Shown here: positions 46,983-56,020 of the stretch, one piece after another
How positions within the stretch are numbered: position 1 is the first letter of the stretch
Layout of the letters: every line of letters begins with the position of its first letter
Source of the DNA: Sphingobacteriales bacterium
GTDB taxonomy: Bacteria > Bacteroidota > Bacteroidia > Chitinophagales > LD1
Length of the DNA stretch: 64,000 nt
Reading direction: 5' to 3'
NCBI GenBank assembly: GCA_018262795.1
Contig: JADFDM010000002.1
Span: forward strand, 1 to 64,000
The notes under the pieces: model-generated
Databases searched by the model: none
Seen by the model: the letters and a program-made list of their open reading frames with translations, nothing else
What the model was told of the DNA's origin: nothing
Position numbers and translations under genes: made by a program

Positions 46983-48512
46983 ATGCACAAGAAAGTTATC
47001 CTCATTATTATGGACGGCTGGGGCAAAGGCTCTAAAGCTGCCTCCAGCGCAATAGCACAAGCAAAAACTCCTTTTGTTGACAGTTTGTATCAAAACTATC
47101 CGAATTCGGAACTGATTACTCATAGCGAATATGTAGGTCTTCCCAAGGGACAGATGGGAAACTCAGAAGTGGGGCACTTGAATATAGGTGCCGGCAGAAT
47201 TGTGTACCAGGAATTGCTTCGGGTGAATGTTGCCATTGAAAGCGGAGAATTAAAACGCAATAAAGTGTTGAACGATACCTTTGAGTATTGCCGAAAAAAT
47301 AACAAAGCCCTGCACCTGATGGGGTTGGTCTCCGATGGCGGAGTTCACTCGCATATTAATCACGTAAAGGCTCTTTGCGGGGATGCCGGTAGTTTTGGTT
47401 TAGAGAAGGAGAAGGTGTTTGTTCATGTTTTTACTGATGGACGCGATTGCGACCCTAAAAGTGGATTGGGGTTTGTGAAGGACTTGGAAGAATATCTCCA
47501 GAAATCAACCGGAAAAATTGCAAGTATTTGCGGACGCTACTATGCGATGGATCGCGATAAGCGATGGGAGCGCATTAAGCTGGCTTATGACTTGCTGACT
47601 AAAGGAGAAGGGAAGAATACCGCTGACCTGCAACAAGCCATTGAAGAAAGTTATGCCGAAGGAGTGACCGATGAATTTATCAAACCCATTGTAAAGGTGA
47701 ATGCAGATGGAACGCCACTGGCTACCATTGCTGAAGGAGATGCCGTGATCTGTTTCAACTTTCGCACCGATCGCTGCCGCGAAATCACTACGGTACTTAC
47801 CCAGAAGGAGATGCCGGAACTGGGTATGAACACGCTACCACTTTATTATGTCACCATGACTAATTATGACGATACCTTTAAAAATGTAAAGGTGATTTTC
47901 GATAATGATAAAGTGGCGAATACGCTTGGCGAGGTGATAGAGACCAATGGATTAAACCAAATACGAATTGCAGAAACCGAGAAGTATCCACACGTTACCT
48001 TCTTTTTCAGTGGCGGGCGCGAACAGGAATTTAAGAAGGAAAAGAGAATTATGGTTCCCTCCCCCAAAGTTCCTACCTACGATTTGCAACCGGAGATGAG
48101 CGCTTATGAGGTCACCGATAAGTTGGTCGTTGAATTGCAAAATCACTGGCCCGACTTTGTTTGCCTCAATTATGCCAATGCGGATATGGTAGGGCATACC
48201 GGGGTGATGAGTGCGGCTATCAAAGCCTGCGAAACAGTGGACAAATGCGTGCAACGGGTGGTAGAAACGGGTTTGGCAAACGGTTACACTTTCTTAATCA
48301 CAGCCGATCACGGGAATGCCGATTATTTAGTGAATGAAGACGGCACTCCCAATACCGCCCATACCAAGAATCCGGTTCCTTTATTCTTGGTAGATAAAGA
48401 TTACCAGCCACAGTTGAAGAATGGGAAGTTGGCCGATATTGCGCCTACTATTCTACAGCTCATGGGTATTGCTCAACCCGCTGAAATGACAGGTGAAAGT
48501 CTGATTAATTAA
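46983..48512 (+). CDS. gpmI: 2,3-bisphosphoglycerate-independent phosphoglycerate mutase
   Basis: IIMDGWGKG, GQMGNSEVGHLNIGAGRIVYQ, FTDGRDCDPKSG, FNFRTDRCREIT, TADHGNADYL. Confidence 0.97.
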   Translation: MHKKVILIIMDGWGKGSKAASSAIAQAKTPFVDSLYQNYPNSELITHSEYVGLPKGQMGNSEVGHLNIGAGRIVYQELLRVNVAIESGELKRNKVLNDTFEYCRKNNKALHLMGLVSDGGVHSHINHVKALCGDAGSFGLEKEKVFVHVFTDGRDCDPKSGLGFVKDLEEYLQKSTGKIASICGRYYAMDRDKRWERIKLAYDLLTKGEGKNTADLQQAIEESYAEGVTDEFIKPIVKVNADGTPLATIAEGDAVICFNFRTDRCREITTVLTQKEMPELGMNTLPLYYVTMTNYDDTFKNVKVIFDNDKVANTLGEVIETNGLNQIRIAETEKYPHVTFFFSGGREQEFKKEKRIMVPSPKVPTYDLQPEMSAYEVTDKLVVELQNHWPDFVCLNYANADMVGHTGVMSAAIKACETVDKCVQRVVETGLANGYTFLITADHGNADYLVNEDGTPNTAHTKNPVPLFLVDKDYQPQLKNGKLADIAPTILQLMGIAQPAEMTGESLIN

Positions 48513-48662
48513 GCACTTCTATTCTTCTGAAAATCAGCTTGTTAATAATATTTGCTTAATCCAAAATTTTGGTGCTCTATGTATTTGTGCAGAACTGTTA
48601 TTTGTATTCTGTGTGCTTGCTATTTATTAGCGTAACTTAGCGGTAATAAAATCCAAAACATC

Positions 48663-48863
48663 ATGCTTGAATTTTCAAAAATAAAGGCAGAGTTGGAAGG
48701 GATGAAATGCCCTATGCACGGTCAACCGGCCACAATCGAACTCAACGAAAGCGGATTTCACTTTAGTTATGTTTGCTGCGAACATTTTCAACAACAATTG
48801 GACGAAACCCTTTCGGACAGTATGCTGAAAAATGTAGCCGACATCAGCGAAGAGCTTTTCTAA
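48663..48863 (+). CDS. Small hypothetical protein with paired CxxH motifs
   Basis: 66 aa; CPMH ... CCEH pairs; ATG with A-rich upstream region; not overlapped by a better ORF. Confidence 0.65.
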   Translation: MLEFSKIKAELEGMKCPMHGQPATIELNESGFHFSYVCCEHFQQQLDETLSDSMLKNVADISEELF

Positions 48864-49025
48864 TAAAGCGCGCGAAGTTGCCTTCACTTTTACCGAATCA
48901 GGGCTTGCATTTCTATTTTGCAACTTCCTGTGGGGGGAGCAGTATGTCGTAAAAGATAAGAAGTTTTAGGCTGGATTTATGAGGGTGCTAAGTCAATTAT
49001 TTTATTTTTATTGGTAGGAACAGCG

Positions 49026-50354
49026 ATGAGAACTACCTGGTTTACATTATTCTTCTTACTCAGTGCCATGTGCATTTTTGCGCAAGCCGATTACTGTATC
49101 GAACACCGATTTAGCGAGGGCTATTTTTTTGATAGCGCACAAATTGAGTTTACGCCCGATGTGGTGTATGCGGTAGCGAAGCGATGGCCTTCTACCATTA
49201 ACGATTCCTTGAAGATGGACTTTTTTGCTCCTCGGCAGCAGGATGACTCACTGACTCTACGACCTTTTATATTGCTAATACATGGGGGCGCTTTCCTTGC
49301 CGGGAACAAACACGATATGCACTACCAATGTATGGAGTATGCCCGCAGAGGTTTTGTAGTTGCAACGATGGAGTACCGCTTAGGCTGGAACTGCACCGCT
49401 ACCGATTTACTTGGCGTGTGTGTGCTGTGCCAGGGTGAAAATTACAAACTGAAAACGGCTACCTATCGCGCAGTGCAGGATGCCCGCGCAGCTATGCGCT
49501 ACGTGTATGCCCGTGCCGAAAACTTTGGTATTGATACTGCTTGGCTATTTATTGGAGGCGAAAGTGCCGGCTCCATCACTGCTTTACATACAGCTTTCTG
49601 GAGTCAAGCCGATGCCGATAGTTTTGCCTCCTTTGCTTCTGGGCAAGTGGGTTTGCTCGATACTTCGGGCAACGAACTGCCATCGGGCTATAGTATTAAA
49701 GGCGTGATTGATAACTGCGGGGCTGTGAGCCGCGATTCGGTGGTGCTGAATAATGGGGATATATCGGTTATCAGTTTTCACGATGAGAATGACTGCGTGG
49801 TCCCCACCAATGCGGGGCAGGTAATCAGTTGTGTTTGTCAGCCTTTTTATTGGGCTTGGGGATCTTCCTCCATCCATCAAATCATGAGCCATGCAGGGCA
49901 GTGTACGGAAATGAATTTAGTGCCGCTATCGCTCAATCACTGTTCGTACCCCACTTGGAATTTGGTTCGCCACTCGGCCTGTTTTCTCAAGCGCATCCTG
50001 TGCGGCCAGTGCAACAGCACCTTTTCTAATAACACTTCTGCTCCCGCTTATTGCGATACTCTGCACTCCAACATTGCCGACTTACCCAACCTAAAGTTAG
50101 GGGAGGAGCAGCCACTTCTTTACTACCCCAATCCAAGCGATGGGGAGGTGACTTTTGACTTGAGCAATTACACCGCTGCATTCCCCCTTTCGGTCAAGGT
50201 GCGCAATGCGAGTGGTGAAATTATTGCGGTTGAAACGGGCATTCAAACGGCTCGCTACCGACCCGCCTTTCATTTCCCCCAATTGGGTATTTACTTGTTG
50301 TCATTCAGCGCGGCTGATAAATTGGTGACCACTGCTAAGTTGGTGGTGAGGTAG
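49026..50354 (+). CDS. Secreted alpha/beta hydrolase (carboxylesterase-like) with T9SS type A sorting domain
   Basis: LLIHGGAFLAGNKHD oxyanion region, IGGESAGS nucleophile elbow, C-terminal YYPNPSDGEVTFDL...LGIYLLSFSAADKLVTTAKLVV. Confidence 0.88.
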   Translation: MRTTWFTLFFLLSAMCIFAQADYCIEHRFSEGYFFDSAQIEFTPDVVYAVAKRWPSTINDSLKMDFFAPRQQDDSLTLRPFILLIHGGAFLAGNKHDMHYQCMEYARRGFVVATMEYRLGWNCTATDLLGVCVLCQGENYKLKTATYRAVQDARAAMRYVYARAENFGIDTAWLFIGGESAGSITALHTAFWSQADADSFASFASGQVGLLDTSGNELPSGYSIKGVIDNCGAVSRDSVVLNNGDISVISFHDENDCVVPTNAGQVISCVCQPFYWAWGSSSIHQIMSHAGQCTEMNLVPLSLNHCSYPTWNLVRHSACFLKRILCGQCNSTFSNNTSAPAYCDTLHSNIADLPNLKLGEEQPLLYYPNPSDGEVTFDLSNYTAAFPLSVKVRNASGEIIAVETGIQTARYRPAFHFPQLGIYLLSFSAADKLVTTAKLVVR

Positions 50355-50776
50355 AAATAGGCGAAGGGCAGCGAGGCTTTCTTGCAAATGTCCATCCGCA
50401 GCGCCCGGTTTCCCGCTAAGGATCAATGTCATAGATTTGTATGAATTTTGGCTAAAGCCGTGATAGTTTTATTTCATTGCCGTTGGTTCAAGCGGCTAAC
50501 TCCTACATTGAGTGGTAAGCAAAGTAGAGTTTAAGCCGGAAGAAGAACTCCCCATCCTTAACTGAATGATATTGGCAATGGATAGCTGGGGTAGCCGTAT
50601 TTATCTCAATACTTCCGGATTGGAATCCTAAAAGACCTAAACATCTTCCGAACTGAACCTCTCGGCCGATAGTCAACTTAGGTGGTATAACAGATGCTTT
50701 TATCGATTAAAGAGGCTTTTTTTGATAAAATGAGCCAAATGCCGGTATCAAAGTCTGCAAATAACTCCCTTTTGTT

Positions 50777-50985
50777 CATTTTGATATGTCAAAGTGGGTG
50801 ACCGAAAATCCGTTTGGCCCTTTGACGTATCAAAACGGGTGAAAGAGAAATCGGTTTGTGCATTTTGAGATGTAAAAAACGAGTAAAAGAGATTCCCCGA
50901 AGGGTATTTCTGGACAAGAAATGCGGAAAAGGAATTTCCCGATGGGGTATTTCTGTAAGGGTAACCAACAAATTCTCTTCGGGGC
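50777..50985. repeat. Degenerate tandem array, ~41-44-nt period, about 5 copies
   Basis: Repeated core (C/T)ATTTTGA...(A/G)AAA...GGG. Anchor positions ~50783, 50824, 50867, then TATTTCTG at 50905 and 50948, spaced 41, 43, 44 and 43 nt. Confidence 0.65.
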
Positions 50986-51165
50986 TTAACAAATAAAAAG
51001 CGCAACAAACTCAAGGGCGAGGCGTAAACAGCTATTGCAACTTTGTGTTGAATGATAATTATCAGTTCCGGCACTTATTCCCGAATTATACTTTTGGATT
51101 TGATTTTTTTCTGCAATATCGTACCTGTTTTTTAAAAGAGTTTTCTATTGAATACAGTAACAGAC

Positions 51166-52965
51166 ATGATTCCACCTCCAATGAAGGAGGTTCCGATGGC
51201 CGCCCAGCTTCCGGTTCCTGATACCAAATACTGCTTGAATAGTGACCAGTTTAATAAGGCTGTGGGCAAGGATTTTATTAAATACGCCAACCGCACCTTA
51301 GAAAAAGGAGAAAAGTTTATGGTCGGCCTTTCGCACGGGAAATCTCCGGCAGGGGCTTATCAATACATCCTCGATCATTATGCAGAGCTAAAGCATCCGG
51401 AGAATATCCTTTACACCTTTGTAAACTCTCCTTTGAGCCGACAGCGAAATTTGGTGGGGGTAGTAGATGCCCGAACTTTTTTGGGTCGTCTTTACCGAGC
51501 GGGGCGCATTACCCGCCAGCAAATTATTGGAGCCAACTTTAATCGCGAAAGTTTAGAGGTGTACGCTTCTGAATTCAATCAATCGGTTTTAGATTATCTC
51601 GAAGCGCACGATAAGCAGGGCTTTGACTACGTGTTTCTGGCTTCCGATCCATCCGGCAGGGTGGCGGGTATCGAGCGAAATTCAAAGGCTTTTAACTCTA
51701 CCGATATTGCAGTGGTGGTGAGCAATCGCAAGGAGCGAGAGGTCACGGGCACTCCCTATTTTTTGATGCGCTCTAAACGCATTGCCTTTCTCGCTACCAA
51801 AGCCGATAAAAGGCGGCCATTAGCTTGGCTTTATGGCATTGATGCCAAACCGAACGAAAGCCCCGGCTTTCTTCGTTACATCCCCAATGTGGAGAAACGG
51901 ATGAGGGTATTTGTAGATGACAAAGCGCTTACTTGGCCGCAGATTGAGATACACCGCGAAACCGCTTATGGCGATAGCACTATTCGTATTGATACAGCTA
52001 ATCCTTACAAAGAAAATGCAAAGGAAAAGTTGCCGGTAGTGCTGCTGATTCACGGGTTTTTAGGACTTAATTCTTTTGATGGATTGCTGGCCACTCTTCC
52101 TTCGCAAAATGTGATTGCAGCCGCTATGCACTACGGTTCTATACCCAGTTCAATGCCCCCCTCCGAATACTCCCATCATGTAGTGCGAAATATTGAAGCT
52201 GCCGTAGAGTATTTTGGAAGCAAAGGACATCCGGTATTTATTTATGATCACAGCATGGGCAACATCTATTTTATGATGATGGATAGGGAACTGAATAAAT
52301 ACCCCGCTATTCGGAAATATCTTCACGGTCGCATCGGAGGGAATCCATTTTTTGGGGAAGAAAGCAAACATGCCGTGCTGGGATTTATGGATACGATTAT
52401 ACTGCCGGCACTCTCTAATTTGAAAGGGATGACCACTAAAACGATGATGGTGACAGCGCGGTTCATTATCCCTTTAGACTCGAAGAAAGGAGTGCGCAAG
52501 CGCGGAATCACTCTGAGTAATTGGCTCATTCGGAAGGAAAGCTCAGTCCGCGATCGTATATGGGCAGCCGCCAAGCAGCGAATATTATATCTGATGACCA
52601 ACATGGATTCTCTGCCACATCTGAATCGCATCCCTATCGAGAAAGCGCTAAACCGACTTCCCGCCAAGGTATTCGCCATCCAAACACATTCCGCCTTAGA
52701 ACAGAGTATTGTGTTTGACAATCAAGAAGGGCTGGTGAACTTTCCCAAATACAATATTCCGGTGCTGATTTTAAAAAGCGAGCGGGACGGGGTAGCGAAG
52801 TTCGTTCCTCGTATCTATAAAGGGCCAAATGTTGAAGTAAGAGATATAACCGATCCGGACGAGCCGAATCTTTTTCGCGAACATTTATTTCACATGGTAC
52901 ACCCGCACTATGCTTCTCAGATTATTGACGATTTTATAGCTGCCACTGTCAGTAAGCAGAATTGA
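51166..52965 (+). CDS. Fusion protein: degenerate NagB/6-phosphogluconolactonase-like domain + alpha/beta hydrolase domain
   Basis: N-terminal half KFMVGLSHGKSPAGAYQYIL...GFDYVFLASDPSGRVAGIERNSKAF (NagB-like sugar-phosphate fold). C-terminal half LLIHGFLGLNSFDGL, YDHSMGN nucleophile elbow, REHLFHMVHP. Confidence 0.7.
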   Translation: MIPPPMKEVPMAAQLPVPDTKYCLNSDQFNKAVGKDFIKYANRTLEKGEKFMVGLSHGKSPAGAYQYILDHYAELKHPENILYTFVNSPLSRQRNLVGVVDARTFLGRLYRAGRITRQQIIGANFNRESLEVYASEFNQSVLDYLEAHDKQGFDYVFLASDPSGRVAGIERNSKAFNSTDIAVVVSNRKEREVTGTPYFLMRSKRIAFLATKADKRRPLAWLYGIDAKPNESPGFLRYIPNVEKRMRVFVDDKALTWPQIEIHRETAYGDSTIRIDTANPYKENAKEKLPVVLLIHGFLGLNSFDGLLATLPSQNVIAAAMHYGSIPSSMPPSEYSHHVVRNIEAAVEYFGSKGHPVFIYDHSMGNIYFMMMDRELNKYPAIRKYLHGRIGGNPFFGEESKHAVLGFMDTIILPALSNLKGMTTKTMMVTARFIIPLDSKKGVRKRGITLSNWLIRKESSVRDRIWAAAKQRILYLMTNMDSLPHLNRIPIEKALNRLPAKVFAIQTHSALEQSIVFDNQEGLVNFPKYNIPVLILKSERDGVAKFVPRIYKGPNVEVRDITDPDEPNLFREHLFHMVHPHYASQIIDDFIAATVSKQN

Positions 52966-53025
52966 AAAAATGGTGGAATAAAAATACAATGGGGGTAATC
53001 TTCCCTGTAATTATTCGAAGTTAAT

Positions 53026-53768
53026 TTAATTGTAAACGTAGGTGCTCACATACTTCAGGTGGCCGTTGTGGTCCTTTGCCGTTTTAGTTACTGTGCTCCC
53101 GTATTCATCGAAACTGTAGGTATAGAAGTAGATCATATTGCCCTGCAAGTAATTGAGCCGGTGCATGGCTTTAATCAGGTTATGGCTGCCATTGCCATAA
53201 TAGGATTTTCCTTTGTTGTGGTAGTCGGTAGTGTTGGTCTGGCTGATGTAATATTTATCGTAGAAATATTCCTCGTTGTTTTGCTGAACGAGGTTGTCTG
53301 TTACCGTCAATCCAATGAGATCACCGGCATCGTCATAACTCCATACCTTTTGCTGTATAGGATTCATTCCATTGTCAAATATTTGTTCCCTAATTTGATG
53401 ACCTGTACCATCATAAGAATACTGACCATAAGCGCTAATTGTTCCCGTGGTATCCAAAGTGATATAGGAAATCGCTAAACCAAAACTATCCGTAGTGAGC
53501 ACTTTTGCTCCCGATAGGCCACCGCTTGTGTTATAGGTGGGTTCAGTGATAGTGTCCCTGAGGTACGCAATACTCGTTTTAGAGCCGTCATTGTGTAACA
53601 GTAAAGTAAGGGGGCCATTCCCATCATAAGAAAAGCTACTGCTGTTTCCTCCGGGCGTATCACTGATGGATTGGATCACAGCCGGAGCCGTTTTGGTAGT
53701 TTCTTTTTTACAGGCATTGATCGTTAAAAGTAGGAGGAGGGCAGCGCAAAAAGAAAGATTCTTTTCAT
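53026..53768 (-). CDS. YD/RHS-repeat-like lipoprotein, apparently frameshifted in the signal peptide
   Basis: Body YSYDGTGHQIREQIFDNG...WSYDDAGDLIGLTVTD...YTYSFDEYGSTVTKTAKD. Upstream in-frame sequence encodes LSFCAALLLLLTINACKKE, but its ATG (53768) is one nucleotide out of frame. Confidence 0.7.
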
Positions 53769-54001
53769 CAGAATTTAATTGTCTCTCGTTGGGAGGAATA
53801 AAATTAAGTTTTTTAGTAAGCAGAAACTACAATAAGTGAGGCAAAGAGTAAGTCTGGCTACTCGTCTGTTCATTATGCCGCAATTCCTCCTTGTGTGTAA
53901 CTGAGAAATTTACAGAAAAGGAGAGGAGGTTACAGCGAGATAGAGTGGGGGAATGAGAGTTTGTTCCTCTTTATTTCTATTTTACAGAGCAAATTTCAGG
54001 C

Positions 54002-54934
54002 ATGAAAACTTTCCGCAGCATTATTGTATTTCTACTGATAGTATTGCCCGCAGCCATGTTGTTAGCATATTTATTGTATGAGCCGGATATTCCGGTAGCG
54101 CAACTGAAAGAGAAATATGCCGATGATTCTTCCCGGTTTATGGATTTGGATGGAATGCAAGTGCACTACCGAATCGAAGGCGAAGGCGCTCCTTTAATAC
54201 TCGTGCATGGAACCGGAGCCATGTTGCAAACATGGGATAGTTGGGAGAAAATACTCCATCCAAATTATAAAATCATCCGGATGGATATTCCTGCTTTCGG
54301 ATTAACGGGTCCTCGTGCTGATAATCTTTATTCTGATAGTATGTATGTAGATTTTCTATCGCAGTTTACGCAGCGCCTTGGGTTAGATTCATTTTACTTA
54401 GCCGGTAATTCTTTAGGAGGTCTTATTGCTTGGAAATATGCAGCGGCTTATCCCGAGAAGGTGAAGAAGCTAATATTGATAGACCCAGCCGGCTTTCACG
54501 AAATGAAGGAGAAAGGCGGTTCGTTGATATTTAATTTGGCGAGGAATGCACCGAGGCTTACTGACCTCATCTCTAAAATTGGCACCCACTTTATGATTGA
54601 ACACACGCTGCGGGAGGTGTATAGCGATGATTCGAAGATTACTCCTAAAGAGATAGAAATGTATGCCGAGTTAAACAGACGAACCGGTAACCGACATGCC
54701 TTTGTAGAGCGAGCGAAAGCCGTGCGCGAATGCAGCGAAGATCAACTACGTCCCATAAAATGCCCGGTATTGGTGATGTGGGGGAAAGACGATGTGCTGA
54801 TTGATGTGGGCGAGCGAAAGCATTTCAGCAAGTTGCCCGATGTGCAGTTTGCTTTATACGATCACGTAGGGCATGTGCCGCAGGAGGAGATACCCGAACG
54901 CTCGGCAGCCGATGCTCGGCAGTTTTTAAATTGA
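54002..54934 (+). CDS. Alpha/beta hydrolase, membrane anchored
   Basis: N-terminal TM segment, LILVHGTGAMLQTWDSW, LAGNSLGGLIAW, VMWGKDDVLIDV, YDHVGHVPQEE. Confidence 0.93.
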   Translation: MKTFRSIIVFLLIVLPAAMLLAYLLYEPDIPVAQLKEKYADDSSRFMDLDGMQVHYRIEGEGAPLILVHGTGAMLQTWDSWEKILHPNYKIIRMDIPAFGLTGPRADNLYSDSMYVDFLSQFTQRLGLDSFYLAGNSLGGLIAWKYAAAYPEKVKKLILIDPAGFHEMKEKGGSLIFNLARNAPRLTDLISKIGTHFMIEHTLREVYSDDSKITPKEIEMYAELNRRTGNRHAFVERAKAVRECSEDQLRPIKCPVLVMWGKDDVLIDVGERKHFSKLPDVQFALYDHVGHVPQEEIPERSAADARQFLN

Positions 54935-55132
54935 TCCCTTTTGTTTCTTCATTTCGCGCAGCAGATAGCTATATGCCTTTGCTAATACTTGACTATAGCT
55001 TCCTCCTTCAAACTGCTGCATGTCATTCGTGGCTTTGTCGGTAAGCAGCAAGGTGAAAAGGCTATCATCATCCATGTTGAAGGAGACCGTGTATTTGAGC
55101 AGAAGCACTTTTAGCTTGGTGGTATTGCGCAT
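54926..55132 (-). CDS. Conserved small hypothetical protein (Bacteroidota-type)
   Basis: 68 aa MRNTTKLKVLLLKYTVSFNMDDDSLFTLLLTDKATNDMQQFEGGSYSQVLAKAYSYLLREMKKQKGSI; overlaps the convergent hydrolase 3' end by 9 bp. Confidence 0.65.
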   Translation of the reverse strand: MRNTTKLKVLLLKYTVSFNMDDDSLFTLLLTDKATNDMQQFEGGSYSQVLAKAYSYLLREMKKQKGSI

Positions 55133-55316
55133 GGGTGCAAGGTATAAAAACAACAATGGCTGCTTAATTCTCCGCGTCTTGTATTCGATGCAAAAAAAAT
55201 GTAAACGTGAAGAAGATATGAATTGAATCCTCCTTACTTATTGCCATCTTTTACATCTTCGTTCAGAATAAAGCATATTTACACTGTTGAGTCTTAATAC
55301 GATTGTTCAATTCTCT

Positions 55317-55973
55317 ATGAAATACTTTCTGCTGTTTGTGTTTTGTGTTTTTTATACAGGAGCGGTGAAGTCGGCAGACACTTTATATGTGCAATCCGCT
55401 CAAGATTTGCGTTACCAACGTTATTTAGATTCTATGGAGGCATACACCGTTGGCTATTCAGTGGCAAAACACATGGCCGATACGATTAGCCACTTTGTTG
55501 GCAACGATGCCTTGGATGCTTATTTCTTGAGTGGTTTTGACATTGCCGATAGTAATACCGATGGTTATTTCTTCGACTTTCACGAAGATGAACCGGTGCA
55601 AATTGGTCATATCAGTGACGAGTTTCACGGAATGCGCAATGAGGAAAAATTCCCTTGGGAATACTTAGATCACCAATATAAACGGTTAGATAAGCTGCGG
55701 GTGGAGCCGAAGGGAGTAATGATGGGAGCGGAGTTGCCGAATGTGTATGTGTATTGGCATCCTGCGATTACCGTAGTGGTGCGGCCGGTAAGAAAGTTTA
55801 CCGTTATCTACCCGGGCATTAAGTTTGCATTGGATAAAGATGGGAAGACTAAAGTTTCTTACATCCTAAAATACTATTTCAGCCAAGCCGGCAACGAACT
55901 ACAGCAGGTAGATAGTATTGAAACGCTGGATCCGATTACACGTAAGCATATTGTGTTGCCTAAAACAGAATAA
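55317..55973 (+). CDS. Hypothetical secreted protein
   Basis: Signal peptide MKYFLLFVFCVFYTGAVKSA; 218 aa, no recognised domain. Confidence 0.75.
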   Translation: MKYFLLFVFCVFYTGAVKSADTLYVQSAQDLRYQRYLDSMEAYTVGYSVAKHMADTISHFVGNDALDAYFLSGFDIADSNTDGYFFDFHEDEPVQIGHISDEFHGMRNEEKFPWEYLDHQYKRLDKLRVEPKGVMMGAELPNVYVYWHPAITVVVRPVRKFTVIYPGIKFALDKDGKTKVSYILKYYFSQAGNELQQVDSIETLDPITRKHIVLPKTE

Positions 55974-56020
55974 GTTTGGCACCACGCGAAGCATACCTTT
56001 TGCACCTTGCGCCATCTATC

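Noticed and set aside
50748-51074. 108-aa minus-strand ORF (MPELIIIIQHKVAIAVYASPL...)
   Set aside because: It translates through the degenerate ~42-nt array, has no domain resemblance and no clear RBS. Better explained as an open frame in repetitive noncoding DNA, though transcript evidence could change this.
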